41,369 bases of DNA from Ralstonia soli (GCF_023955655.1 NZ_JAMXHT010000013.1:1-41369); one strand, 5' to 3'. Counted from the first letter of the stretch, positions 17,982-26,241 are shown. Notes: generated by a model not told the origin, from the letters alone. Made by a program: numbers and translations.

Positions 17982-18707
17982 CTATTCAACGTCTTTCGTC
18001 GATTCACCGGCTTGCGCTTCGGCACGAGCCCAATCCCAGGGATCGATCATGGCATTTGGTTCGATACCCCAGTGTGTCACCTGATCGTATCGGTGATTGG
18101 TAGGAGTGATCGCACGATAGTCCGCCTCCTGTGCGAGAAACCGATCGATGAAGTGGTTGAGTACATCGACGGTCAGGAACGGCACGTCGATGGTGGCATG
18201 CAGACCAATGCCATACACATAGTCGGCCTGCAGCGTCCATGCTTCGAAGACTTCGATATCGCCACGCTCGGCGATCGTTTGGTGCTGCGACTCGACCCAT
18301 TCGCGGCGGGTCATGCCGTCAAGCTCGGGATACCGAACGGGCTCTCGGGGTGGAATCTCGTACAAGCCGGTCTTCGGGTTTATCACCGCACCATGCAAGA
18401 ATGACGGCTCGCAATCAGGTGCACGTTCATAGGAGAGCGCCCAAGCATGCTCCTGTACGGCTTCCTTGTAGGCATGCAACGTGGTCTGGATCGACAGGTT
18501 GTAGAAGACCGGCGCCTTATGTCCGAGAAAGCCCGCGCCCAACCATCCATTCTTTCCGTGCATGTAGTCGCGCGTGAAGAACTTCCCGCCCAAGATTGGC
18601 GCCGCCCGCCGAATCCGGTTCTTCACGCCGATATATGCCGCTTTCTGGATGCGTCGTGGCTGCGATGCGAATGATGTCCGCTTCGGCTGCTGCCGTCTTT
18701 GCTTCAC
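17982..18707 (-). CDS. hypothetical protein
   Basis: This 241-residue protein starts at GTG 18707, with AGGAG about seven bases upstream on the coding strand. A basic N terminus (about 45 residues) precedes a body rich in aromatic and acidic residues. Segments include PVFYNLSIQTTLHAYKEAVQ, EVFEAWTLQADYVYG and THWGIEPNAMIDPWDW. No signal peptide or membrane helix is clear and no family is recognised. A possible role beside the RHS and OmpA-like genes is not supported by any motif. Confidence 0.6.
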   Translation of the reverse strand: MKQRRQQPKRTSFASQPRRIQKAAYIGVKNRIRRAAPILGGKFFTRDYMHGKNGWLGAGFLGHKAPVFYNLSIQTTLHAYKEAVQEHAWALSYERAPDCEPSFLHGAVINPKTGLYEIPPREPVRYPELDGMTRREWVESQHQTIAERGDIEVFEAWTLQADYVYGIGLHATIDVPFLTVDVLNHFIDRFLAQEADYRAITPTNHRYDQVTHWGIEPNAMIDPWDWARAEAQAGESTKDVE

Positions 18708-18788
18708 CAGCCGGCTCCTATGGGATTCGATGCCGTCAGAGGCGGTCTCGGTTGTTGTGTCTTCATGCTGCGTCAGATTTTTTTCCGG

Positions 18789-18959
18789 CTAGCGCATTTG
18801 CCATTGGACTTTCCGATAGCCATGACCACCGCTGGATCCATATTCACCATGACCACCTCCATTGTGAGCGATGGGTTCCGAAACGACTAGGCACAGCGCC
18901 ATCGCGGGCAGGAGCATTAGAAAAATTTCCTGCAGAATGAAGCGTTGGCTGAGGAGCAT
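18789..18959 (-). CDS. small protein with hydrophobic N terminus and His/Gly-rich tail
   Basis: This 56-residue frame begins at ATG 18959, five bases after the stop of the small membrane-protein gene. It has one hydrophobic segment (IFLMLLPAMALCLVVS) and a tail with HNGGGHGEYGSSGGHGY. No clear ribosome site is visible. It could be a metal-binding small exported protein or a chance frame. Confidence 0.35.
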   Translation of the reverse strand: MLLSQRFILQEIFLMLLPAMALCLVVSEPIAHNGGGHGEYGSSGGHGYRKVQWQMR

Positions 18960-18964
18960 GGGTG

Positions 18965-19291
18965 TTAGACAAGCCATAGCAGCCAGCCGAGGCTGAGTGA
19001 GCCGGCATTGGCGAGGAATGACCATGCCAGTGTTTTGGGAAAACCAGTTCGCAGCCAGAGCCAATACCAGCCCGCCTCAAAGGCAATGACGCTCCCCTCG
19101 ATCAACCAGACGCCACTCCAATAGTTGTCAGGGGGGAAAAGTGAGGCGACGCGCCAGGCCACCGGGTGTGACAGACAGTTCGCGCTTAACGCGGCAAGCA
19201 GAACGCGCGGGGCGGGCAGGCGACGTGCCAGCCAAAGCATCAGGGGTACTTCACACGCCAGCGTGACAAGAAATGCATGCAGTTGGTCCAT
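18965..19291 (-). CDS. small polytopic membrane protein with SHPVAW motif, copy 2
   Basis: This 108-residue protein starts at ATG 19291, 10 bases after the Cys-rich gene stop, the same spacing as in copy 1. It shares with copy 1 LSHPVAWR, a Tyr after a Pro/Asp pair, W-x-IE, a Glu-Ala pair in the next helix and an AN-x2-S segment near the end. It has three or four membrane helices. The preserved gene order in both copies indicates a functional pair. The function is unknown. Confidence 0.65.
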   Translation of the reverse strand: MDQLHAFLVTLACEVPLMLWLARRLPAPRVLLAALSANCLSHPVAWRVASLFPPDNYWSGVWLIEGSVIAFEAGWYWLWLRTGFPKTLAWSFLANAGSLSLGWLLWLV

Positions 19292-19301
19292 GCGAGGAAA
19301 C

Positions 19302-19949
19302 CTATTGCATGAGCTTCTGCCACCACGTTGCTGGTGCGTAGGTGTGTGCCGTCTCGTTGACGGGTTCGCATTGCACGACATCGCGGCGCGCGGCGCGGGA
19401 GCCTCGAAAGTAAAAATAGTTCGTCTGCGAGAGTTGCTTGCAGACTCCCTCATACAGACCGCGTTGGCCCCGGTAAGTCAGTTCAACCGTGCAGGCGGCT
19501 CCGATTGCCTTGTTTCGACAGAACTTGTCTGCCGCAGCGGGGACCAGTGGCGTGCAGCCCCATTTAGAAGACGCCGGTGGCACACCGTTGTCAGCTTGGC
19601 CGGATTTGCAGAGTTCACGATCAGCGACGAACCCTCCTTCCGGATATTGTCGATCGATGAAAACGTCATCCTGGCGCACGCATTCCAGGTCGATCGTGGT
19701 CTCCGACGGAGCGACGCTCGTGCGGCATTGGCCTTCGCCGCCACCTGAAAAAGCGGTCCCCGGGATCGTGCACGCGGCGCCCGCAAATTTGCCGCTGCAA
19801 AACGCGTCGGTGCGATCGAACGTTTTTGGGTTGTCCTTCTGGCGCTTATATATTTCTTTCTCGGATAGCGGCGGTGGGATGACGTCAGCAATGGCGGCAA
19901 AGCTATTGGAGATCAGCGCCAATGCCAAGAAGGAACGGAGAAATAGCAT
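19302..19949 (-). CDS. exported Cys-rich protein with two internal repeats, copy 2
   Basis: This 215-residue protein from ATG 19949 begins with a signal peptide (MLFLRSFLALALISNSFA); GTG 19976 would add nine residues. It has the same double unit as copy 1: DAFCSGKFAGAAC...GEGQC and DKFCRNKAIGAAC...YEGVC. It also shares DNPKTFD, EGGFVADRELCKS and the end PATWWQKLMQ. No clear ribosome site is visible for either start. The 3' end of a third copy lies directly upstream. Confidence 0.7.
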   Translation of the reverse strand: MLFLRSFLALALISNSFAAIADVIPPPLSEKEIYKRQKDNPKTFDRTDAFCSGKFAGAACTIPGTAFSGGGEGQCRTSVAPSETTIDLECVRQDDVFIDRQYPEGGFVADRELCKSGQADNGVPPASSKWGCTPLVPAAADKFCRNKAIGAACTVELTYRGQRGLYEGVCKQLSQTNYFYFRGSRAARRDVVQCEPVNETAHTYAPATWWQKLMQ

Positions 19950-19979
19950 CGGTAGGCGAAGGTGAGGAGCGTGCACGTA

Positions 19980-20068
19980 TTATTGCCTGAGTTTTTGCCA
20001 CCACGTCGTTGGTGTGCAGGTCAAACTCGTCCCACGTTGCGCCTCGCCCCTCGCCACTACGGGTCGCG
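19980..20068 (-). pseudogene. 3' remnant of a third Cys-rich copy
   Basis: The minus strand reads VVARGEAQRGTSLTC followed by TPTTWWQKLRQ and TAA at 19980-19982. The end matches PATWWQKLMQ of copy 2 and PASWLDKLRQ of copy 1. The frame meets a stop after about 29 codons and nothing upstream continues it. A tandem duplication followed by deletion explains it. The next gene begins within a few bases. Confidence 0.6.
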
Positions 20069-20153
20069 GTCAGGATCAGGAACAGCAGTGCAGCGCGCGT
20101 GCTATCACCGATGCAGTGTTCGGCCAGCTGTCTAGTTTGCCTTGATTTTGCAA

Positions 20154-20184
20154 CGCGTTCTCAGCGGTACCGTTGGCCTAAGTT
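20154..20184. repeat. repeat fragment, copy D
   Basis: 31 bases matching the right end of copies A and C (CGCGTTC...GCGGTACCGTT...CCTAAGTT) with a few mismatches. It ends exactly where the IS-like sequence TGTAATGACC begins, so an IS inserted in or beside a former copy. Confidence 0.55.
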
Positions 20185-20234
20185 GTAATGACCAGCGAAA
20201 ACCTGCTCCTCACGTCACTTTAGGAGAAATGACG

Positions 20235-20549
20235 ATGAGCGCGAAGATGAAAGAAGGCATCAAGCGATGGACGGCGCGGCGCAAGAGCACGCTGGTACTG
20301 GACGTCATCCAGCGCAAGACAACGGTAGCGGAGGCCCGCCGAGCCTACGATCTGTCGCCCTCCGAGGTTGAGGGCAGGGTGGATGACGGCAAGCGCGGCA
20401 TGGAGAACGCGCTGCGCGCCAATTCGCTGGACGTGAAGGAGCCGTACGAGCGGCAGATCAAGGACCTGCAGGAAGCGTACGGCGAAGCCATGCCGGAGCT
20501 GCGCGCAAGAAAAAAATTGCAGTCCCTGCTGGGCGAGCACGACAAATGA
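20235..20549 (+). CDS. IS3-type transposase OrfA-like protein
   Basis: This 104-residue protein starts at ATG 20235 with TTAGGAG eight bases upstream; ATG 20229 is the alternative. It has a helix-turn-helix (TVAEARRAYDLSPSEVEGRV) and a leucine-zipper-like end (YERQIKDLQEAYGEAMPELRARKKLQSLL), typical of orfA products of this IS group. These bind the IS ends. Without an intact orfB it cannot transpose alone. Confidence 0.65.
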   Translation: MSAKMKEGIKRWTARRKSTLVLDVIQRKTTVAEARRAYDLSPSEVEGRVDDGKRGMENALRANSLDVKEPYERQIKDLQEAYGEAMPELRARKKLQSLLGEHDK

Positions 20550-20620
20550 TCGAGATGATCCGCCAGGGACTGCAGGCCGACGGCATCACCGTCTCGATTT
20601 CGTAGCTGGGCCGGTGGTTT
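20546..20620 (+). pseudogene. OrfB transposase start, broken
   Basis: The frame MIEMIRQGLQADGITVSIS ends at TAG 20603-20605, where intact relatives usually have a Lys codon. LGRWF follows, then the match is lost. The ATG overlaps the orfA stop. It is inactive. Confidence 0.6.
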
Positions 20621-20720
20621 GCTTCATATATTCCATCGCGTGCGTTTAAGGGCAACCTGCGGCACGGCTCAAGGATGCTCGTAAAAGGGGGCTCGTTGTT
20701 GGTTTGCCTTTGGGAGTCAG

Positions 20721-21329
20721 TTACTTCCCATTTGGATCACGATGGAATGACCAGAGGATCCGCATCTGCGTGCGCATCGCGGGTTCTTCCACGGGAGTCA
20801 GGCAATACGCGAGTCCGATCCGGCTGATCAGCGCGATGAGGTCGTCCAGCGCGGGTACCTGCGGACCGCGTACGGCCACGTACTGACGATAAGGCTTCTC
20901 CAGTACGCGTCGCCACATCGGGGCGATATCTTCGACGATGTACCCGAACACTTCCGTAGAGACGCTCGTGGCCAGATAGTTATGGTGGAACCCGCCGTGA
21001 TGGCGATCACGGTAACGCACCGCAAAGCACACGCACTCCTCGCAATACGCTTCGAAGTCGTGCGCAAAGCCGGCGAGACTGTGCTGCATTTCCTCAAAGA
21101 ATGCTGCGTTCTCGACGCTGATTACTTTCTGGATCAGTTCCTTCTTCGTACCGAAGTATCGGTATAGCGTCCGCCGCGAAATGTTGGCGCGTCGTGCGAC
21201 ATCGTCGATCGAAAGGCCGTCGATTCCGTGTTCGACCATCGCGTCGAGGGCCGCCCGCAAAATCGCCCGCTGGCCGTCTGTAATGCTGTCCATCCTGCTG
21301 GAGTCTCCCCAGCGCAATTGCCGATCCAT
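20721..21329 (-). CDS. TetR-family regulator
   Basis: This 202-residue protein starts at ATG 21329 with GAGGAAGGG just upstream; ATG 21293 is possible. The N-terminal helix-turn-helix is clear: GLSIDDVARRANISRRTLYRYFGTKKEL, split across residues about 37-65. The C-terminal ligand domain is unlike any I can name. It is divergent from the Rieske oxygenase operon, with two inverted repeats between them, so it most likely represses that operon and itself until an aromatic or steroid-like ligand binds. Confidence 0.85.
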   Translation of the reverse strand: MDRQLRWGDSSRMDSITDGQRAILRAALDAMVEHGIDGLSIDDVARRANISRRTLYRYFGTKKELIQKVISVENAAFFEEMQHSLAGFAHDFEAYCEECVCFAVRYRDRHHGGFHHNYLATSVSTEVFGYIVEDIAPMWRRVLEKPYRQYVAVRGPQVPALDDLIALISRIGLAYCLTPVEEPAMRTQMRILWSFHRDPNGK

Positions 21330-21406
21330 GCCCTTCCTCGATTCCCGCGCCGTGCTGCGTGCCGTGATCTGTTGATCGAATTCCTCTGTCAGGGATTGTC
21401 CCACGA

Positions 21407-21433
21407 TTGGCACAAAAGTGGAATTTGTGCCAA
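21407..21433. promoter_or_regulatory. operator-like palindrome between the TetR gene and the oxygenase operon
   Basis: Perfect 10-bp arms, TTGGCACAAA (21407-21416) and TTTGTGCCAA (21424-21433), with a 7-base spacer. It is centred in the divergent promoter region. TetR-family operators commonly look like this. Confidence 0.65.
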
Positions 21434-21438
21434 TATGC

Positions 21439-21462
21439 GTCACATATTGCTTTGTTTGTGAC
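21439..21462. promoter_or_regulatory. second inverted repeat GTCACA-N12-TGTGAC
   Basis: Six-base arms separated by 12 bases in the same divergent region. It could be a second regulator site or a CRP-like site. It is weaker than the neighbouring palindrome. Confidence 0.35.
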
Positions 21463-21557
21463 ATAGAGCCGAGCTGGCCCAAATCGGCATCGGCGTTCCC
21501 GGGCAACGATCGGCCATGCCGCCGTCGAAACTCGCCCTCGTTTACTGGAGAAGATCG

Positions 21558-22682
21558 ATGGCCGATTCCGCCATGCTGGCGAGCAAGCACGCTATTCATC
21601 GGATTCATGCCGCGCCTATCGAGGCGCGCTACGCACGCGGCTGGCATTGCCTGGGGCTTGCCGACGATTACCGGGACGGTCGCGCGCACGGGCTGTCGAT
21701 CTTCGGCACTCGCCTGGTGGTGTTTCAGGGCGAGGACGGGCAACTGCGCGTGGTCGACGGCTATTGCCCCCACATGGGCGCTGACCTCGGACAGGGAAAG
21801 ATCGAGGGCAATACGGTGGTGTGTCCGTTTCATGGGTGGTCATGGGCTGGCGATGGCAGGTGTGTCGCCATTCCATATTCGCAGCGCATTCCGCCGAAGG
21901 CGCGCATCAAGTCGTGGCCCGTGACGGAGCAGAACCGTTTGCTGTTCGTGTGGAACGATCCGGAAGGCAATGCGCCCGATCCGTCGGTTGCGATTCCGCG
22001 GATCAACGCGTGCTTCTCCAATGCGTGGAGTGACTGGGCGATCGTCAAATGGGTGATTAACACGAACTGCCGTGAGCTGATCGACAACCAGTCCGACATG
22101 GCGCACTTCGGCCCCGTGCACGGGGCGCCGATCGACTACTTCTGCAACACGTTCGACGGCCCTGTGGCGTATCAGAAATTGCGGGGCGGAAGCACACGGC
22201 TCGCCGGAAGCGGCGGGCTGACGGCGGACTCCGCCTATTTCGGGCCTGCATACCACATCACGCTGATGACGGGCGAGGCAGAGGGACAGCCGATCAAGTC
22301 GATCCTGCTCAACAGCCACGTGCCCATCGACACGAACAGCTTCGAACTGCGCTTCGGGGTGATGGTCGAGAAGAATCCCGCGCTGACGGAAGAGCAGAAC
22401 CGGGCGATGGTCGACGGTTATGTGCAAGCTGCGCAATCGGCATTCCGCGAGGATGTGGCCATCTGGGACACCAAGACACGCGTCGACAATCCGCTGCTGT
22501 GCGAAGGCGATGGCCCGATCTACCGCCTGCGTCAGTGGTACCAGCAGTTCTACACCGATGTGGCCGCGTTGCCAGCCGTGCATTCGAATGTCGAAGTGCA
22601 TGAGTATCGCGGGGAGGACGCCTGCTGGCGCAAGCTCGCCGACGTGCCGGCGCAAGCGGCCAGTCTTCTTTCCACGATCTGA
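21558..22682 (+). CDS. Rieske non-heme iron oxygenase, KshA-like
   Basis: This 374-residue protein starts at ATG 21558 with GGAG eight bases upstream; ATG 21516 is weaker. The Rieske centre is C70-x-H72 and C89-x2-H92. The mononuclear iron site is D180 with H183 and H188 in DMAHFGPVH. The N-terminal pattern (RGWHCLGLADDY, IFGTRLVVF, VDGYCPHMGADL, CPFHGW) resembles 3-ketosteroid 9-alpha-hydroxylase oxygenase (KshA). With the KstD-like product of the next gene it would open ring B of a steroid. The needed reductase (KshB) is not in the window. Other hydrophobic polycyclic substrates are possible. Confidence 0.75.
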   Translation: MADSAMLASKHAIHRIHAAPIEARYARGWHCLGLADDYRDGRAHGLSIFGTRLVVFQGEDGQLRVVDGYCPHMGADLGQGKIEGNTVVCPFHGWSWAGDGRCVAIPYSQRIPPKARIKSWPVTEQNRLLFVWNDPEGNAPDPSVAIPRINACFSNAWSDWAIVKWVINTNCRELIDNQSDMAHFGPVHGAPIDYFCNTFDGPVAYQKLRGGSTRLAGSGGLTADSAYFGPAYHITLMTGEAEGQPIKSILLNSHVPIDTNSFELRFGVMVEKNPALTEEQNRAMVDGYVQAAQSAFREDVAIWDTKTRVDNPLLCEGDGPIYRLRQWYQQFYTDVAALPAVHSNVEVHEYRGEDACWRKLADVPAQAASLLSTI

Positions 22683-22694
22683 GCGGAGAGCGGC

Positions 22695-24446
22695 ATGCAA
22701 GATGGTCGACACGATCGGCTCGCAGATGCCACGTACGACGTGGTGGTGGTTGGTTCCGGCGCTGGCGCAATGACGGCAGCGCTGCGCGCGCACGATCAGG
22801 GCCTGTCGGTGCTGGTCGTCGAAAAGAGCAAGGTCTACGGCGGCACGACGGCTGTCTCCGGCGGCGGCATCTGGATTCCGTGCAACGACCAGATCGCCGC
22901 ACTCGGTGGCAGCGATTCCTACGAAGAGGCGACCACGTACCTGCGCGAGGTCGTCGGCGAGGATTTCGATCCACCGCGCATCGACGCGTATCTCGAAAAC
23001 GGCCCCAAGATGGTCGCCTGGCTCGCGCAGCACGCGCAGACCCAGTTCCACTCGGTGCCGCGCTATCCCGACTACTACCCGGATCGTAACGGCGGCAAGC
23101 CCGGCTACCGGACGATGGAGCCGGCGGCGTTCGACGCAGCACGCCTGGGCGAGCACTTCGCCGATCTGCGCGCACCCTCGCCGGCCACGTTGATCGGCGG
23201 GCGCATTGCGATGACGCAGATCGAAGCGCACACGATCCTCGCGAAGGAGCGCGGATGGCTTCGCCTCACCGCGCGCCTGATGCTGCGTTATGCGACGGAT
23301 CTCCGGTGGCGGTGTCGTACCTCGCGGGACCGTCGCCTGACGCTCGGCAATGCGCTCGTCGCCAGCCTGCGGGCAGCGCTCGCGCAGCGCGGCGTCGCGC
23401 TCTGGCTCGACACGCCGATGCGCTCCCTGCAGTCCGACGACGGATGCGTGAACGGCGTGGTTGTCGAACGAAACGGTCAACCCTTCGGCATCCGTGCCAG
23501 GCACGGCGTCGTGCTCGCCTGCGGCGGGTTCGAAGCAAACCAGGCGATGCGCGAACAGTACCTGCCGAAGCCGACGCGCGCCGAGTGGAGTGCGGCGCCG
23601 CCGATCAACACCGGCGACGGCATTCGCGCTGGGCTTGCACTGGGTGCGGACGTCGCTCTGATGGATTTTGTGTGGGGCGCGCCGACCGTGTACGTGCCGG
23701 GTGAAGAGAAGCAGCGCGCGCTGTTCGTCGAGCGTTCGGCGCCGCGCTGCGTGATGGTCAACCAGCTCGGGCGGCGCTTCGTCAACGAATCCGCGCCTTA
23801 CCCTGACGTGATCCACGCGATGTATGCCGACCATGCGCGCACACAGGCCAACGTGCCAGCATGGCTGATCTTCGACGCCGTGTATCGCAAGCGCTATCCG
23901 TGCGGCGTGCTGTTGCCCGGCAGCGTGCAGCCGGACAGCAAGATCCCGGCCGGGTGGCTCGACCGCGTCATCTATCGCGCAGACACGCTGTCCGAACTTG
24001 CCGCGAAGATCGGCGTGAACGCCGACGGGCTGGCACAGACCGTCGCACAGATGAACGGCTATGCGATCACCGGTGTCGACACGGAGTTCGGCAAAGGGAA
24101 CACCGTATTCGACCGCTACTACGGCGATTCGTCGTCCAAGCCGAATCCATGCCTCGGACCGATCGAGCGAGCGCCGTTCTATGCGCTGCGTTTGGACGCA
24201 GGCGAGATCGGCACCAAAGGCGGGTTGTGCACCGATGCCCATGCACGCGTATTGCGGCCCGACGGTTCGGTGATCGACGGTCTCTATGCGCTTGGCAATA
24301 CAGCGGCGGCCGTGATGGGCAAAACCTATCCGGGCCCGGGATCGACCATCGGGCCGGCCATGACATTCGGCTATATCGCAGCCAATCACATCGCGACCAC
24401 GCGGGGCATCGCGCAGCCGGTTCACTTGATCGGGGGTACGTCATGA
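22695..24446 (+). CDS. FAD-dependent dehydrogenase, 3-ketosteroid delta1-dehydrogenase-like
   Basis: This 583-residue flavoprotein starts at ATG 22695 with GGAGAG upstream. FAD-binding motif VVVGSGAGAMTAALRAHDQG is near residue 18, then GGTTAVSGGGIWIP. The C-terminal segment GKTYPGPGSTIGPAMTFGY is typical of KstD and related fumarate-reductase-like enzymes. KstD introduces a double bond into ring A of 3-ketosteroids. Its position 12 bases after the KshA-like oxygenase supports a steroid-ring role. The catalytic residues were not individually placed, so close relatives acting on other cyclic ketones remain possible. Confidence 0.75.
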   Translation: MQDGRHDRLADATYDVVVVGSGAGAMTAALRAHDQGLSVLVVEKSKVYGGTTAVSGGGIWIPCNDQIAALGGSDSYEEATTYLREVVGEDFDPPRIDAYLENGPKMVAWLAQHAQTQFHSVPRYPDYYPDRNGGKPGYRTMEPAAFDAARLGEHFADLRAPSPATLIGGRIAMTQIEAHTILAKERGWLRLTARLMLRYATDLRWRCRTSRDRRLTLGNALVASLRAALAQRGVALWLDTPMRSLQSDDGCVNGVVVERNGQPFGIRARHGVVLACGGFEANQAMREQYLPKPTRAEWSAAPPINTGDGIRAGLALGADVALMDFVWGAPTVYVPGEEKQRALFVERSAPRCVMVNQLGRRFVNESAPYPDVIHAMYADHARTQANVPAWLIFDAVYRKRYPCGVLLPGSVQPDSKIPAGWLDRVIYRADTLSELAAKIGVNADGLAQTVAQMNGYAITGVDTEFGKGNTVFDRYYGDSSSKPNPCLGPIERAPFYALRLDAGEIGTKGGLCTDAHARVLRPDGSVIDGLYALGNTAAAVMGKTYPGPGSTIGPAMTFGYIAANHIATTRGIAQPVHLIGGTS

Positions 24447-24970
24447 AACCTGGAATGTTGGGCCCCATTGACCAAGTGGGTTATCTCGTCAGCGATTTGG
24501 AGCAAAGCATCCATCGCTGGGTCGCGCACCTCGGTGTTGGGCCATGGACTGTGTTTCGCGACGTCACTCTGGAAGGGCGATACCGCGGCAAGCCGGTCAC
24601 GGTCACGATGGACGTTGCGCTTGCCTACCAGGGCAATACGCAGATCGAGCTGATCGAGGCGACCAACAACGCGCCATCGCCGTATCGCGATGCCGAGGGA
24701 AAGCCGGTGCTGGGCATGCATCACGTCGCGTGGGTCGTTGATGACATCGACGCCGCGCTAACGCGCCTGACCGCGGACGGGCTGACGGTCGTATTCGAGG
24801 CGGAAAACCCGGCGACCCGAGTGGCCTACCTGGAGCACAGAGACGAGCCGGGCGTGGTCTACGAAGTGATTCAGGGCGCGGGGATGCGCGAGATGATCCG
24901 CTACGGCATCGCCGCTGCGCAATCCTGGGACGGCAGCAATCCCGTCCAGATCTTTGAACCGGCGGTGTGA
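24443..24970 (+). CDS. VOC (glyoxalase/dioxygenase fold) protein
   Basis: This 175-residue protein starts at ATG 24443, overlapping the previous stop (ATGA). It opens with IDQVGYLVSDLEQSIHRWVA and has a second GMHHVAWVVDDIDAALTRL unit, the paired beta-alpha-beta-beta-beta modules of the vicinal oxygen chelate fold. In catabolic operons such proteins may be isomerases, lyases or extradiol-type enzymes. The reaction cannot be assigned. Tight coupling suggests it acts on the product of its neighbours. Confidence 0.7.
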   Translation: MKPGMLGPIDQVGYLVSDLEQSIHRWVAHLGVGPWTVFRDVTLEGRYRGKPVTVTMDVALAYQGNTQIELIEATNNAPSPYRDAEGKPVLGMHHVAWVVDDIDAALTRLTADGLTVVFEAENPATRVAYLEHRDEPGVVYEVIQGAGMREMIRYGIAAAQSWDGSNPVQIFEPAV

Positions 24971-24977
24971 GGGCATC

Positions 24978-25778
24978 ATGGGAAATCGACTGAAGGACAA
25001 ATCAGCGCTGGTACTCGGCGTTGCGCCGGGCAACATCGGCGAGGCGATCGCGCAGCGTTACGCTGAGCACGGCGCTCGCGTGGTGATTGCCGGACGCCGC
25101 GCGGAGGCTGTTGCGGCATCTGCGGCTCGGCTCGGCGTGGACGGGCTCGTGTGTGACATCACATCGCAGGCGGACATTGATGCACTCCTCGAGCAAAGCG
25201 TCGCGCGGCTGGAGCGGCTCGACATCGGCGTCAATGCCACGGGCTGGGGGTTGCTGAAACCGTTTGCTGAACATTGCCGTGAAGATCTGGAGGCGATGAG
25301 CGCGATTCAGTTCATCGGACCGTTCCAGTTTTTCCAGGCGCTGCTTCGGCACATGACGTCGGGCGGGTCGATCATCCAGATCTCATCGGTCACGGCGACC
25401 ATCATGTTCGATCACCATGCGGCGTATATGGGCACGAAGGCGGGCATGGACCACGTCGTGCGCTGCGTCGCGCACGAGTTCGGCGGGCAGGGCATTCGCG
25501 CGAACTCGATCGCGCCGGGCGGTGTGGCCGATGCGCCAATGTCAGCGGGCGGGCTGGCGAACCCCACCGTCGCCGCGCTCTACCAGCGCGAAATACCGCT
25601 GGGTCGCAGCGGCGTATCGGCTGATGTTGCGGATGCCGCCCTGTGGCTGGCCAGCGACGAATCGCGTTTCGTGACCGGGCAGGTCATTCATGTGAGTGGC
25701 GGCCAGACGCTGCGGCGCAACCCGTCGATCGGCGAGATCTTCGAAGCGTTCGGGGTACCTGCTTCATCGCCGACTTGA
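24978..25778 (+). CDS. short-chain dehydrogenase/reductase
   Basis: This 266-residue SDR starts at ATG 24978 with GAGGG upstream. The nucleotide site is [20 protein letters not shown], an atypical variant with Ala-Pro inside the glycine motif. The catalytic segment has Ser in QISSVTA and Tyr/Lys in YMGTKAG. The end has [12 protein letters not shown]. It is the last gene of the oxygenase operon and probably oxidises or reduces a hydroxyl or keto group of the same substrate. Confidence 0.8.
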   Translation: MGNRLKDKSALVLGVAPGNIGEAIAQRYAEHGARVVIAGRRAEAVAASAARLGVDGLVCDITSQADIDALLEQSVARLERLDIGVNATGWGLLKPFAEHCREDLEAMSAIQFIGPFQFFQALLRHMTSGGSIIQISSVTATIMFDHHAAYMGTKAGMDHVVRCVAHEFGGQGIRANSIAPGGVADAPMSAGGLANPTVAALYQREIPLGRSGVSADVADAALWLASDESRFVTGQVIHVSGGQTLRRNPSIGEIFEAFGVPASSPT

Positions 25779-26241
25779 AACCCTTGCTAATGAAGGCGAG
25801 GGGCGTGGGCAATCCCACCTTTACACTCAGGTTAAAGCTCATCCTGATTTTCGGTCATCGATAATTTTGATGGTTGCCGTTGGCTATCTGGGTGCCTTTA
25901 CTTTCCGGTATCTCGAACTGAGCGATCTGCCAAGATTTCAGCTTGCGTTGCAACTAAGGATCGGTGCTGCGGTACTTGCTTGCTGCGTGATGGGATACCT
26001 GAGGCAATATCTGAAGGCGCTGGAAACACCGACTGGCCAGTGTAAGGATTCGGCGCAAGCCACGATTCAGACGGATGAGTCCTCGACTGAAAAGGCGCAG
26101 ACACGATGCATCAAGATGGGTGGTCCTATTGGCGCGGCCGGCCTGGAATTGAATGAGAGTTTCTTGGCTGTCACGTCATGCACGGACACTACGGCACACA
26201 GCATCAAGGGGTTGCCGACGCTGTGGTCTTCCGTGGGGTGG
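25779..26241 (+). other. intergenic region with a weak membrane-protein frame
   Basis: No convincing gene. A frame from ATG 25870 ([15 protein letters not shown], then [16 protein letters not shown]) would give a membrane protein. It has no ribosome site and runs into repeat B, so it may be a fragment. Confidence 0.3.

Larger units (their letters stand above)
20185..20620 (+). mobile_element. truncated IS3-family-like insertion sequence
   Basis: This stretch holds the left end, an intact orfA-like gene and the first codons of orfB with a stop, after which the match ends. No right end is recognised. It is a dead remnant at the border of the Cys-rich gene array. Confidence 0.6.

Noticed and set aside
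21439-21462. GTCACA-N12-TGTGAC as a firm CRP site
   Set aside because: CRP sites have TGTGA-N6-TCACA orientation and spacing; this one is inverted and wider, so it is kept only as a weak inverted repeat.
21840-24425. 861-codon open frame on the minus strand
   Set aside because: It lies antisense to the Rieske and flavoprotein genes, is Arg/His-rich without domains, and arises from high GC in the codon-position pattern of the real genes.
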